Notes: a model not told the origin generated them from the sequence alone. A stretch of 64,000 bases of DNA from Streptococcus mitis (GCF_946190275.1 NZ_CAMHZQ010000006.1:28195-92194); one strand, 5' to 3'; positions 34,907-46,659 are shown, counted from the stretch's first letter. Numbers and translations are program-made.

Positions 34907-36904
34907 ATGTATAACATACTAAAACGAAGCCTTGCAACTTTTTCCTTTGTTTTAATTGCTTTTGTTAGCCTTTTCTTTATTAGCCAATATAAAAGTGAAA
35001 TGTTGGGTGGATATAGTAAGATGATTTCTGTAGAGAAATCTACTACTACCATTAAGAAGGATTTAGAAGAGATTGCAAAAGATAAACAGAGTGTTTTAGC
35101 TCGTAGGATTGTTTCTGTAAAGGATAATGTTAGGGGAAAGACAGAAAATACCTATATACCAATTGGAGGTGAACTACCTGTAGATTTACCATTACAACAA
35201 GATCAAAACCTAATCCAAAATGCATCTGATGACACCTTATATTTGATTGTAAGAGGAAACTTAAGTGCACAGGAACTAGCACAAACTTTAAACCAAAAAG
35301 GACATCAAGCAATTGTTGAACAATCAAGTTCTGGTTTGACCTTGTTAAAGGTATTTTTGACTTATCCTCAATCGATTACTTTTACATTAGTTTTGATAAT
35401 TGCTTTTGGGACTCTGACACTAGCTGATTACATAGCGAAACTGCGTTCTGTAAGTATAGAACGATTGTCAGGTAGAGGGAAATATCAAATTGCTTTGAGA
35501 AATATTAGCAAAGATAGTATTTTCTTAATATTGATAGCAAGTATAGTTTATTTAGCGACAGTTTTATTCTTATTTTCTACTAGAACTGTAAACATTTTGT
35601 CGTTAAGTCTAGTATTTTATCCTTTACTTTCTTGGTTATTTCTTTTACTTTTTTTAAATTTCTTTTTATCAAATATTTTTTACCATATTTTACAAAAGCA
35701 AGCTCTTAATCTATCCATAAAAGGTAAGGCACCTTTGCATCTTGTGTTCATTTTGGTTATTTTGACGCAGTTACTATCTCTTTTAATCGTGATGTATAGC
35801 GTTTATGGTGTTGTTAACTTAAATAAACAATTGTCAACATTACAAGTAGGACGAGATGAATGGAGTAAGCATTCTAATTATTTTGCTACTAATGAATTAT
35901 ATACTGGAGAGTCAAATAAAGACAGAGAAGCAGAAGTAGCTTTTTATTCAGAACTTAGTCAAAAAACAAATCTCCTTTATATAGATACAAATCTAGATAA
36001 AATTGCTTTTCAAAAGAGTTCTTCAGCTAATTCTTATTATCCTACCCCAGATATGGTATCAAATGAAATTCGTGTGAATCGACGTTTTGTTGAAAAAAGT
36101 GGCATTCAGTTGAGTATGCAAGCTAAAGCATTCTTTGAACAGATGGGAGATTTTGATCGTCTCGTGTTAATACCAAAGAATCAAGAATCAAACTTTTCAG
36201 AATTACATAAGGCTTGGTTGCGATATGAACAAAAAGGCTTTGCTCCAGACGATGCTCCTGTAAAAAAGAAAGATCCTAATGAGAAAATTGAGATAGCCAC
36301 TTATCAAGGCGGTGAAAATCTATTTGTTTACCCTATCTTCACTTCGGTTAATTACTTAGTGAATCAAAATGCTTTTGTTCATGAACCAATTATTACTGTG
36401 TTTGGTTCTGCTTATGAAAATAGAACAATTCGCCAATTCTCTTTGGCACATTATATTTTTGATAAACCAGAGGTAGTGAAAGAATTGATTTCTAAATACA
36501 AGTTAACAGCTAGTATTGGTAGTTTTTCAAATGGCATGTATTCATTTGAAAATAGAATTCAAAAAGTAGAGACAGATAGATTTATATTATTTTTTGCGAT
36601 GATTATTAGTTTTGTGAGTTCCATTTTATTGATGGTATTACTGAACACTCTTTACCTCTATCAAGGGCGCAAAACTTATTTCATTGAGAGATTAGCAGGT
36701 AAGTCACTTTTTGAAATTCATCATGTTTATTTTTCAATTTTATCTAGTAGCTATATTTTTTGTACTTTATTGTCAGTAATATTAGGCTTCAATTTGTTTG
36801 TAATTTCTATTCCTTTGCTCTCATTGCTATTATTTACAGGAATTTTTCTTCTTCAACTGAGACAAGATAAAAAGGCTAATATTTTATATCTAAAAGGAGG
36901 TTAG
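34907..36904 (+). CDS. Bacteriocin-associated integral membrane protein (DUF1430)
   Basis: Membrane protein of 665 residues, the second gene of the streptococcin cassette. An N-terminal membrane segment (about 10-27) is followed by an extracellular region, a membrane cluster at about 150-310, a large extracellular domain at 320-550 and a final membrane cluster at about 560-655, like a MacB/FtsX-type permease. It is a full-length paralogue of the 673-residue protein at 6412. With the ATPase it is proposed to give immunity or to expel the peptide. It begins 59 bp after the precursor gene, with RBS AAAGGAG. Confidence 0.85.
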   Translation: MYNILKRSLATFSFVLIAFVSLFFISQYKSEMLGGYSKMISVEKSTTTIKKDLEEIAKDKQSVLARRIVSVKDNVRGKTENTYIPIGGELPVDLPLQQDQNLIQNASDDTLYLIVRGNLSAQELAQTLNQKGHQAIVEQSSSGLTLLKVFLTYPQSITFTLVLIIAFGTLTLADYIAKLRSVSIERLSGRGKYQIALRNISKDSIFLILIASIVYLATVLFLFSTRTVNILSLSLVFYPLLSWLFLLLFLNFFLSNIFYHILQKQALNLSIKGKAPLHLVFILVILTQLLSLLIVMYSVYGVVNLNKQLSTLQVGRDEWSKHSNYFATNELYTGESNKDREAEVAFYSELSQKTNLLYIDTNLDKIAFQKSSSANSYYPTPDMVSNEIRVNRRFVEKSGIQLSMQAKAFFEQMGDFDRLVLIPKNQESNFSELHKAWLRYEQKGFAPDDAPVKKKDPNEKIEIATYQGGENLFVYPIFTSVNYLVNQNAFVHEPIITVFGSAYENRTIRQFSLAHYIFDKPEVVKELISKYKLTASIGSFSNGMYSFENRIQKVETDRFILFFAMIISFVSSILLMVLLNTLYLYQGRKTYFIERLAGKSLFEIHHVYFSILSSSYIFCTLLSVILGFNLFVISIPLLSLLLFTGIFLLQLRQDKKANILYLKGG

Positions 36905-36905
36905 T

Positions 36906-37541
36906 ATGATTGAATTGAAAGATATTTGTAAACAATTTGATGATTATGTTATTTTTAAAGACTTTAATTATCAATTTCATGAAGGTCAGACCTATGCTTT
37001 GATAGGTGAGTCTGGAGCAGGCAAAACAACTCTTTTAAATATTATAGGTAAGTTAGAAACTGTCCAAAGTGGCTCAGTAGAAGTTGATGGTAAGGATTTA
37101 AAACAAATTAAGGAAAAAATCTATTTTAAGAATTATGTAAGCTACTTATTTCAAAATTATGGTTTAATTGAAAATAAGAGTATTAAAGATAATTTAGAAC
37201 TTGCATTTATTGGGAGAAAAGAAAGTAAAAAAGAACAAGAAGCTCTTATGAAAGAAGCCTTGAAGCATGTTCACTTACAATTAGATTTAAAACGTAAGAT
37301 TTTTACTCTTTCAGGTGGTGAAGCGCAGCGTGTCGCAATTGCTAAAATAATGTTAAAGGATTCCCCAATAATCTTAGCAGATGAACCAACAGCATCTTTA
37401 GATAGTAGGAATAGTCGTGAAATTATTGACCTTATTCTTGGATTACGAAATGAAAAACGTACGATTATTATTGCAACTCATGATAGTAGTGTATATGAAC
37501 GAATGGATCAGGTTGTAGAAATTAGAAAGGAAAAGATATGA
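36906..37541 (+). CDS. ABC transporter ATP-binding protein of the streptococcin cassette
   Basis: ATPase of 211 residues with Walker A GESGAGKTT (about 33-41), Q-loop YLFQNYG, signature LSGGEAQR and Walker B IILADEPTASLDS. It has one base between it and the DUF1430 gene, and overlaps the next small gene by four bases (ATGA). Paralogous to the ATPase at 8435. Confidence 0.92.
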   Translation: MIELKDICKQFDDYVIFKDFNYQFHEGQTYALIGESGAGKTTLLNIIGKLETVQSGSVEVDGKDLKQIKEKIYFKNYVSYLFQNYGLIENKSIKDNLELAFIGRKESKKEQEALMKEALKHVHLQLDLKRKIFTLSGGEAQRVAIAKIMLKDSPIILADEPTASLDSRNSREIIDLILGLRNEKRTIIIATHDSSVYERMDQVVEIRKEKI

Positions 37542-37729
37542 AAACAAAATTTAGTTTGACAACAATTTTTTTCCAAGTAATGATTTTTGGTTCTTCTCTC
37601 TTTGTAATACTGACTCAGTTTGGCTTACTGCGTCAACCTACAAAGTTAATTATACAGATGATTTGCTTACTAAGTTTGTTATCTTTAGCTATAGCGATTT
37701 GGAATTATGTACGTGAAGAAAAAGACTGA
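37538..37729 (+). CDS. Small two-helix membrane protein at the end of the streptococcin cassette
   Basis: A 63-residue protein with two hydrophobic segments (about 8-26 and 35-54) and a charged tail NYVREEKD. The start overlaps the ATPase stop by four bases (ATGA), which indicates translational coupling and that the gene is real. I do not recognise a family. Position suggests an accessory immunity or transporter subunit. No counterpart follows the sister ATPase at 8435-9100, where BOX DNA begins instead. Confidence 0.65.
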   Translation: MKTKFSLTTIFFQVMIFGSSLFVILTQFGLLRQPTKLIIQMICLLSLLSLAIAIWNYVREEKD

Positions 37730-37732
37730 ACA

Positions 37733-37755
37733 GATCGGAGTCATCCGGTCTTTTT
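37733..37755 (+). terminator. Repeated terminator hairpin, copy 3
   Basis: GATCGGA / TCCGGTC with a four-base loop and TTTTT, four bases after the small membrane protein stop. Closes the streptococcin cassette. Confidence 0.75.
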
Positions 37756-37890
37756 CTTATCACAAGACTGTGATAGTTTACATTTCTATAACAAAATTCT
37801 CAAACTCTTGCTTGTTTTTGCATCAAATATAAAAGCCAGCTTAGGCTCATCATTACCCAGATAGTTTCAAATTTTTTATCTCCTTTTTAG

Positions 37891-37896
37891 TATAAT
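37891..37896 (+). promoter_or_regulatory. -10 box of the GH1 gene
   Basis: TATAAT 30 bp before the ATG; the -35 is not clear. Confidence 0.45.
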
Positions 37897-37916
37897 AGAA
37901 CTATCAAATCAAGTGA

Positions 37917-39365
<1,449 letters not shown>

Positions 39366-39485
39366 AGCACATTTATTCACTATTTTTATAAAATCTTCTC
39401 CCTACTTTATATAATAGGAAAAAGAGTTCAATTAGACCTGGCTTTTTGCTATAATGAGAGGAGAAAAATCAGACGGGAGAATAAA

Positions 39486-40430
39486 ATGTCAGAACCATTA
39501 TTTTTACAATCAGTCATGCAAGAAAAAATCTGGGGTGGAACCAAGCTACGTGATGAGTTTGGCTACGACATCCCAAGTGAGAAAATCGGAGAATATTGGG
39601 CCATCTCAGCCCATCCAAATGGTGTCTCTAAAGTTGCCAGTGGTCGCTACGAGGGAACAGATCTTGCTACTTTGTATGCGGAGCACCGTGAGTTGTTTGG
39701 CAATCGTCCTGAGCCTGTATTTCCACTCTTGACTAAAATTCTCGATGCCAACGACTGGCTCAGTGTCCAAGTTCACCCAGACGATGCCTATGGACTAGAG
39801 CATGAAGGCGAACTTGGAAAAACAGAATGCTGGTATATTATCGCTGCGGACGAAGGTTCAGAGATTATCTACGGTCACAATGCCAAATCAAAAGAAGAAC
39901 TCCGCCAACAAATCGAAGATAAAAACTGGGATGCATTGTTGACAAAAGTTCCTGTAAAGGCTGGAGATTTCTTCTACGTACCAAGTGGCACCATGCACGC
40001 TATCGGTGCAGGTATCTTGATTCTTGAAACCCAACAATCTAGCGATACCACTTACCGTGTCTATGACTTTGACCGCAAGGATGATAATGGTAACTTGCGT
40101 GAACTTCATCTTGAAAAATCAATTGATGTTTTGAACATTGGCGAGCCTGCCAATAGCCGTCCTGTGACTGTCAAAGCAGATGATTTGTACTCAACTCTCC
40201 TTGTCTCTAATGATTTCTTTGCAGTTTACAAGTGGCAAATTACTGGAAAAGTTGATTTCGAAAAGACAGCTGACTATAGCCTGTTCAGCGTCTTAGCTGG
40301 CCAAGGTCAACTGACTGTTGAAGGAAAAAATTATCCAATCCAAAAAGGGAGCCACTTTATCCTACCAAGTGATGTTGAAGCTTGGACCTTGGAAGGGCAA
40401 GGTTTGGAATTGATTGTTAGCCATCCATAA
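39486..40430 (+). CDS. manA: Mannose-6-phosphate isomerase, class I
   Basis: Zinc-dependent isomerase of 314 residues interconverting mannose-6-phosphate and fructose-6-phosphate. Cupin-type metal ligands are visible in VQVHPDDAYGLEHEGELGKTECWY and in VPSGTMHAIGAGILILETQQSSDTTYR. Short bacterial form, as usual in Firmicutes. RBS-like GGGAG upstream. It converges with the sodium symporter gene. Confidence 0.95.
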   Translation: MSEPLFLQSVMQEKIWGGTKLRDEFGYDIPSEKIGEYWAISAHPNGVSKVASGRYEGTDLATLYAEHRELFGNRPEPVFPLLTKILDANDWLSVQVHPDDAYGLEHEGELGKTECWYIIAADEGSEIIYGHNAKSKEELRQQIEDKNWDALLTKVPVKAGDFFYVPSGTMHAIGAGILILETQQSSDTTYRVYDFDRKDDNGNLRELHLEKSIDVLNIGEPANSRPVTVKADDLYSTLLVSNDFFAVYKWQITGKVDFEKTADYSLFSVLAGQGQLTVEGKNYPIQKGSHFILPSDVEAWTLEGQGLELIVSHP

Positions 40431-40436
40431 AAATAA

Positions 40437-40467
40437 AGGGCCTGAGTTCACTGCTCAAGTCCTTTTT
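40437..40467. terminator. Convergent terminator after manA
   Basis: GGGCCTGAG / CTCAAGTCC hairpin (with wobbles) and TTTTT, between manA and the converging transporter gene. Confidence 0.65.
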
Positions 40468-40469
40468 GA

Positions 40470-41810
40470 TTACATAAATTGGGCGATGAAGACCACGATG
40501 ATAATGATTGGAATGATAAAACGAAGAAGGAAGAGCCAGACTTGGAAAAGTCTCTGTTTCCAAGCTCTTTCATCAAGGTGTAATTCCTCCATAGCAAGAG
40601 CCTTTTTAAAGATATAGCCTGTAAAAAGAGAAAGGCAGAGGGCTCCAAAGGGCATGAGAAGATTGGAAACCAAGAAGTCCATAGCGTCAAAGAAGGTCTT
40701 CCCAAAGATGTGAACATCCGCCATAACACCGTAAGATAGGGCTGAAGGAATTCCAAAGACAAAGGTCAAGATTCCTAAAATAGCACTCCATTTAGCACGC
40801 TTACTGTTGTCCTGATTGGTGATATTACCCACATTGATTTCCAGCATAACGACAGAAGAAGTGACTGTCGCAAAGAGGAAGAGCAAGAGGAAGAGGATGT
40901 AGAAAATGGTTCCAAAAGGCATCTTGTCAAAGAGTTGAGGCAAGACGATAAAGAGCAGGCTCGGTCCCCCTTCAGATTGGATATTGAAGGCTGACATGGC
41001 TGGAAAAATGGCTAGACCTGCCATGATGGATACTGAGATATTCATGGCAACGATGGAAATCCCTGATTGAACTAGATTGGTTTTCTTATCCAAATAAGAA
41101 GCATAGGTAAGCATGGCTGTAACCCCTAGTGAGAGGGCAAAGAAAGATTGTCCCAGAGCATAGAGGAGACCAGCACTGGTCAGTTTTGAAAAGTCTGGTT
41201 TGAGGAAATAAAGAACCCCTTCCATGGCATTTGGCAAGCTAAGAGAGCGCCCGATGATGACGACAAAAATGATAAAGAGCAGGGGCATCATGACCTTAGA
41301 AGCTCTTTCAATCCCTTTTTGAACCCCACGTGATACAATAAAGATATTCAATAAGATAAAGGCTGCTTGAGCTCCAAGGGCAATGGCTGGATTTGAAATG
41401 ATTGAAGTAAATAACTGAGCATAATCCCCCGTTCCACCAATTTGGAACAATTTTCCAAACTCAATGCCTAGATAAACCAGAATCCATCCCCCAATAACAC
41501 TGTAGAAAGATAAGAGGATAAAGAGGGCAAAGGCACCAATCCAACCGATAAAGTTGTACTTACTATTCTTGCCTAGTTTTCCAAAGGTTTTGATTGCTGA
41601 GACACCAGCGCTTCGGCCGAGAGCAAATTCAGCTAGCAAAAGGGGGAAACCGATCAGAATAGTGGAGATGAGAAAGACCAGTAAAAATCCACCTCCACCG
41701 TTAGCAGCAGTCATGTAAGGGAATTTCCAAACGGCACCAAGTCCGATGGCTGAACCAGCAGATGCTAGGATAAAGCCCAGTTTAGAACCCCATTGCGATT
41801 TTTCAGACAT
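40470..41810 (-). CDS. Neurotransmitter:sodium symporter family (NSS/SNF) transporter
   Basis: Integral membrane protein of 446 residues with about 11-12 segments and LeuT-like fold. It begins MSEKSQWGSKLGFILASAG followed by the hallmark GSAIGLGAVWKFPY, which forms the sodium and substrate site of helix 1. Bacterial members carry amino acids; substrate unknown. The reverse-strand ATG at 41810 follows TAGGAGTT; a longer reading from 41867 has no RBS. Single gene. Confidence 0.93.
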   Translation of the reverse strand: MSEKSQWGSKLGFILASAGSAIGLGAVWKFPYMTAANGGGGFLLVFLISTILIGFPLLLAEFALGRSAGVSAIKTFGKLGKNSKYNFIGWIGAFALFILLSFYSVIGGWILVYLGIEFGKLFQIGGTGDYAQLFTSIISNPAIALGAQAAFILLNIFIVSRGVQKGIERASKVMMPLLFIIFVVIIGRSLSLPNAMEGVLYFLKPDFSKLTSAGLLYALGQSFFALSLGVTAMLTYASYLDKKTNLVQSGISIVAMNISVSIMAGLAIFPAMSAFNIQSEGGPSLLFIVLPQLFDKMPFGTIFYILFLLLFLFATVTSSVVMLEINVGNITNQDNSKRAKWSAILGILTFVFGIPSALSYGVMADVHIFGKTFFDAMDFLVSNLLMPFGALCLSLFTGYIFKKALAMEELHLDERAWKQRLFQVWLFLLRFIIPIIIIVVFIAQFM

Positions 41811-41997
41811 AGTTAAACTCCTAAAATTAGTATTTATTACAAAAGAAAAAGCTACTGCCCTTGGCAAATAGCCTCATCAGTACTCAAAATGAGCCTTTCT
41901 TTTGATTGATAGACTTGACTATCCTATCATGTTTTCTAAGGTCTGTCAAGAAAACCATTTTCATGTTATGATAAAGTAAAAAATTTCGCAAAAACGC

Positions 41998-42028
41998 TTG
42001 ACTCTGACCTAAGGGGAGGGGTTATACT
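41998..42028 (+). promoter_or_regulatory. MerR-type promoter with 19-bp spacer
   Basis: TTGACT (41998-42003), a 19-bp spacer with an imperfect dyad around TGACCTAAGGGGAGGGGTTA, then TATACT (42023-42028). The overlong spacer is the signature of promoters that MerR-family proteins activate by untwisting DNA, so the downstream regulator is probably autoactivated. RBS AAGGAGG at 42037-42043. Confidence 0.75.
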
Positions 42029-42048
42029 ATCATTGTAAGGAGGAAATC

Positions 42049-42789
42049 ATGTACCATATAAAAGAAGCTGCGCAGCTTTCGGGTGTCTCTGTCAAGACCC
42101 TGCACCACTACGATAAGATAGGACTTTTGGTTCCTTTAAAGTCAGAAAACGGTTATCGAACCTACAGTCAGGATGATTTGGAACGCCTTCAGGTCATTCT
42201 TTATTACAAGTATCTAGGTTTTTCTTTAGAAAAGATAGCAGAGCTATTAAAGGAAGAAAGGACAGATTTATTGCCTCATTTGACCAGGCAGTTGGACTAT
42301 TTGACTCGAGAAAGGGAACATCTGGATACCTTGATTTCAACCTTGCAAAAAACCATTCAAGAACAAAAAGGAGAAAGAGAAATGAGCATTCAAGAGAAAT
42401 TTGCTGGATTTAACTACCAAGACCATCAAAAATACCACCAAGAGGCGGTAGAGAAATATGGTCAAGAAGTCATGGACCAAGCGCTGGAGCGCCAGAAAGG
42501 TCACGAAGATGAGGCTACGGCTGCCTTCAACCAAGTCTTTCAAGCATTGGCACAAAATCTTCAAGCTGGTCTACCTGTAACAGCAACCGAAAATCAAGAA
42601 GAAGCCGCTAAACTCTTGCAAGCCATCCGTACTTATGGATTTGACTGCTCTATTGAGGTATTTGGTTATATCGGTAAAGGCTACGTCTACAACCCAGAAT
42701 TTAAGGAAAACATTGACAAATTTGGACCTGGAACAGCCCAGTACACATCAGATGTCATTGCCTATTATGTCCAAACTCAGACAAAATAA
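42049..42789 (+). CDS. MerR-family regulator with C-terminal TipAS drug-binding domain
   Basis: Regulator of 246 residues. The N-terminal MerR winged helix (YHIKEAAQLSGVSVKTLHHYDKIGLL) and a coiled-coil dimerisation helix (to about 115) are followed by a TipAS-like domain (about 120-240: FAGFNYQDHQKYHQEAVEKYG), which in TipA binds thiopeptide antibiotics. Possible internal start at MSIQEKFAGF (residue 112), as TipAS is made from an internal start in Streptomyces; here GGAGAAAGAGA precedes it. Role in drug sensing is inferred. Its only obvious target is its own promoter. Confidence 0.9.
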   Translation: MYHIKEAAQLSGVSVKTLHHYDKIGLLVPLKSENGYRTYSQDDLERLQVILYYKYLGFSLEKIAELLKEERTDLLPHLTRQLDYLTREREHLDTLISTLQKTIQEQKGEREMSIQEKFAGFNYQDHQKYHQEAVEKYGQEVMDQALERQKGHEDEATAAFNQVFQALAQNLQAGLPVTATENQEEAAKLLQAIRTYGFDCSIEVFGYIGKGYVYNPEFKENIDKFGPGTAQYTSDVIAYYVQTQTK

Positions 42790-42816
42790 AATCGGAGGAG
42801 CATTCTTCCGATTTTT
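42790..42816 (+). terminator. Terminator after the TipAS regulator
   Basis: AATCGGA / TCCGATT stem with TTTTT; the stop codon is at its 5' edge. Confidence 0.75.
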
Positions 42817-42830
42817 ACTAAATTCAAGCA

Positions 42831-43352
42831 CTATTTGCTTAATAATTTTTCTACCACATTTAGTTTTCGCATGGTCAAATCTACATTAAAAAGCTTTTCA
42901 AGATAGTTGGTATGGAGTTTCTTTTGTTTTGCAGTTCTAGGGAGATAGAGGTAGAGACAGTGATTACCGACACAAATTTCTTCTTCACCGTAATCAATTT
43001 TCAATTTTTCCAAAGGGAGACTTTTAATAGATTCTTGATAAAAAATCACGTGTATACGGTCATAAAGATAGTGTTCTCCAAACGGGTTTTCTTGGACAAT
43101 TTTTTTAAAATCACTTTTGTTCTTGATTACCATTTTTAAGTCAGCACCAATATTTTCATTTATTAGAGTATGGACACGTTCTCGTATTTTTTCTAAATCT
43201 AAGTCACTTTCAAGAATAATATTTCCACTTTGAATATAGGTTCGAACTTGTTGAAAACCAGCTTCTGTCAAGATATCTACTAGATAAGACATTTTAGGGA
43301 TAGCATTTTTTCCATTAGGAGTAACTCCCCTTAACAAGATAATATGTTCCAA
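42831..43352 (-). CDS. DUF1697 family protein
   Basis: Cytosolic protein of 173 residues beginning MEHIILLRGVTPNGKNAIPKM and containing VRTYIQSGNIILES and EENPFGEHYLYDRIHVIF-like segments (read here as QENPFGEHYLYD), the recurring blocks of DUF1697. Biochemical function is unknown. Single gene on the reverse strand with a GGAAC-type weak RBS upstream. Rather AT-rich relative to its neighbours. Confidence 0.85.
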   Translation of the reverse strand: MEHIILLRGVTPNGKNAIPKMSYLVDILTEAGFQQVRTYIQSGNIILESDLDLEKIRERVHTLINENIGADLKMVIKNKSDFKKIVQENPFGEHYLYDRIHVIFYQESIKSLPLEKLKIDYGEEEICVGNHCLYLYLPRTAKQKKLHTNYLEKLFNVDLTMRKLNVVEKLLSK

Positions 43353-43400
43353 AGTCGTTCCTTTCTTTTGGGGTGTATTGTTCCATTGAGTAATGTATAT

Positions 43401-44620
<1,220 letters not shown>

Positions 44621-44631
44621 CAAGAATGCAA

Positions 44632-45477
44632 TTAATCAATTTCATATCCCATCAGCAAACCACCATCTTCTGCATAGAAACTGCAGAGACCAGAGGTTGG
44701 GAGAATTTTGATGTTGGCTTGTGGGAAATTTTCACGGATTCGGTCTGAAAGCTGTTGACAACATTTCTCGTTATTGCGTTGAGCCATGACAATACGACCA
44801 CCAGCATATCCTGCTTTCACTAACTCTTCATATGCTGCCTGAATCGATTTCTTTGCTCCTCTTGCTTTTTGTAGCAATTCGAGAGTTCCAGTTTCACTAG
44901 CTTCTCCGACCATACGGATGTTGAGAAGCCCAACGACTGTACCGATAAGCTTGCTCAAACGGCCGTTCTTTACCAAGTTATCGACTTTAGCTAGGACAAA
45001 AAGTAACTTGGTTTTTTCTTGATAGGCAGTGATAGATTCAACCACTTCTTCAAAAGATAAGCCCTGGTCGATCAAGTCATTCAATTTTTCTACGAGCAAG
45101 TCAACTTCCCCACCAGCAGACAAACTATCAATTATATGAATTTTAGTATCAGGATGTTCTTCCAGATAAATATTTTTTGCTAGTTGAGCACTATTGTGAC
45201 TGCCAGAAAGAGTACCAGTGATGGTTACTAGGAAAATGTTTTTGGCACCTTCAAATGCTCGCAAATAATCATCTGGGCTTGGACAAGCTGATTTTGAAGC
45301 TTCTGCAGTTGCATACATGGTTTCCATCATTTGGTCAATGTCAAGACTGGCATCATCAACAAAGACCTGATCAGCTACTTGAATGGTTAAGGGGACACTT
45401 ACAAAGGTTGTATCAATTGCTGGTGTCTCCAGCTGACGATAATCACAACCAGAGTCAGCAATAATCTTCCAAGTCAT
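44632..45477 (-). CDS. DegV-family fatty-acid-binding protein
   Basis: Protein of 281 residues of the DegV family, which bind fatty acids and, as FakB, present them to the fatty acid kinase FakA. Motifs: KIIADSGCDY at the start, the TITGTLSGSHNSAQLA ligand loop and the C-terminal MGYEID. Several DegV paralogues usually exist per streptococcal genome, so a FakB role is possible but not shown. Single gene, divergent from the TetR regulator. Confidence 0.92.
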   Translation of the reverse strand: MTWKIIADSGCDYRQLETPAIDTTFVSVPLTIQVADQVFVDDASLDIDQMMETMYATAEASKSACPSPDDYLRAFEGAKNIFLVTITGTLSGSHNSAQLAKNIYLEEHPDTKIHIIDSLSAGGEVDLLVEKLNDLIDQGLSFEEVVESITAYQEKTKLLFVLAKVDNLVKNGRLSKLIGTVVGLLNIRMVGEASETGTLELLQKARGAKKSIQAAYEELVKAGYAGGRIVMAQRNNEKCCQQLSDRIRENFPQANIKILPTSGLCSFYAEDGGLLMGYEID

Positions 45478-45601
45478 AGAAATTCTCCAACTTTGTCAGT
45501 TATACATTGACAAAGGTTCTGTCTTTTTTTACAATTATATCATGAAAGCCCTTGAAACAAAAGCCTCATCCGTCTGTTGTGACAAGTAGAAAGAAAATGT
45601 T

Positions 45602-46159
45602 ATGTCTGAACGTAGAATCTCTGAAAAGTCTCTTGAAAATCTCAGAAAATCAAACCAAGAATCGAATTTGTTAACTAGAGAAGCCATCGAAACAGCCCTC
45701 TTGCAGCTCTTGGAAAAAAAGGACCTGACCAAGATTAGTATTTCTGAATTGGTCAAACGTGCAGGCGTTTCGCGTGCGGCCTTTTACCGCAATTATGATT
45801 CCAAAGAGGAAATTTTAGAGAGTGTCTTTAAACGAACTGTCCACAATATTATGGAACAGCTGCATCATTATGATTTAAAGACAGACCTTTATTTGGTTTG
45901 GGTTCACCTTTTCCGGGAAGCCAGAAAGGAAGCCAGAGTGATTCAACTGGCCTTGGATTACCATCTGGAAAAAATCTTTGTCCAAGCCATGCAGGAATTT
46001 CTAGAAAAGTACCATGGAAAATCAAAAGGTGTCAGCTCTTATCTTCATTCCTTCTGGAGTTCAGCCATCGTCTCAGTCCTTCTAAAATGGATCAAGGATG
46101 GCATGAAGGTACCTGCTGAAAAGATTGCGGATTTACGGTTACCATTTTTTAAAAAATAG
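45602..46159 (+). CDS. TetR-family transcriptional regulator
   Basis: Regulator of 185 residues. An N-terminal extension (1-20) precedes the TetR helix-turn-helix (about 22-68: TREAIETALLQLLEKKDLTKISISELVKRAGVSRAAFYRNYDSKEEIL, shown in parts), and a C-terminal helical dimer/ligand domain follows. Target not evident. The deaminase gene follows 18 bp downstream with RBS AAAGGAG, so the two may be cotranscribed. Confidence 0.88.
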   Translation: MSERRISEKSLENLRKSNQESNLLTREAIETALLQLLEKKDLTKISISELVKRAGVSRAAFYRNYDSKEEILESVFKRTVHNIMEQLHHYDLKTDLYLVWVHLFREARKEARVIQLALDYHLEKIFVQAMQEFLEKYHGKSKGVSSYLHSFWSSAIVSVLLKWIKDGMKVPAEKIADLRLPFFKK

Positions 46160-46177
46160 AGAAAAAGGAGAAGAGAT

Positions 46178-46645
46178 ATGACTGAAAAAAGACTGGCCTG
46201 GGATGAGTATTTTGCAGCCCAAGCTCTACTAATTGCTAATCGTTCCACTTGTAAACGTGCTAAAGTGGGCGCAATTCTGGTAAAAGATAATAAGGTTATT
46301 TCCACTGGTTACAATGGTTCGGTGTCAGGGACTGAGCATTGTATTGACCACGAATGTCTGGTCATTGAAGGACACTGTGTTCGCACCCTTCACGCTGAGG
46401 TCAATGCTATCCTTCAAGGTGCAGAACGTGGTGTTCCTAAAGGCTTTACAGCCTATGTAACCCATTTTCCTTGTCTCAACTGTACCAAACAATTGCTTCA
46501 GGTCGGTTGCAAGCGCGTGGTTTATATCAACCAGTATCGAATGGATGACTACGCCCAATACCTCTATCAAGAAAAAGGAACAGAATTGACTCATTTACCA
46601 CTTGAGACAGTACAGACAGCTCTTAAAGAGGCAGATTTAATGTAA
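46178..46645 (+). CDS. Deoxycytidylate deaminase family protein (ComEB-like)
   Basis: Zinc-dependent deaminase of 155 residues converting dCMP to dUMP. The zinc site is HAE (His72, Glu74 in TLHAEVNAI) with Cys99 and Cys102 in FPCLNC; the N-terminal half has further Cys and His residues (CKRAKVG, HCIDHEC) that bind a second zinc in this family. Same family as B. subtilis ComEB. Fits the pyrimidine salvage gene upp next door. Confidence 0.92.
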   Translation: MTEKRLAWDEYFAAQALLIANRSTCKRAKVGAILVKDNKVISTGYNGSVSGTEHCIDHECLVIEGHCVRTLHAEVNAILQGAERGVPKGFTAYVTHFPCLNCTKQLLQVGCKRVVYINQYRMDDYAQYLYQEKGTELTHLPLETVQTALKEADLM

Positions 46646-46659
46646 AAATTATCAAAAAT

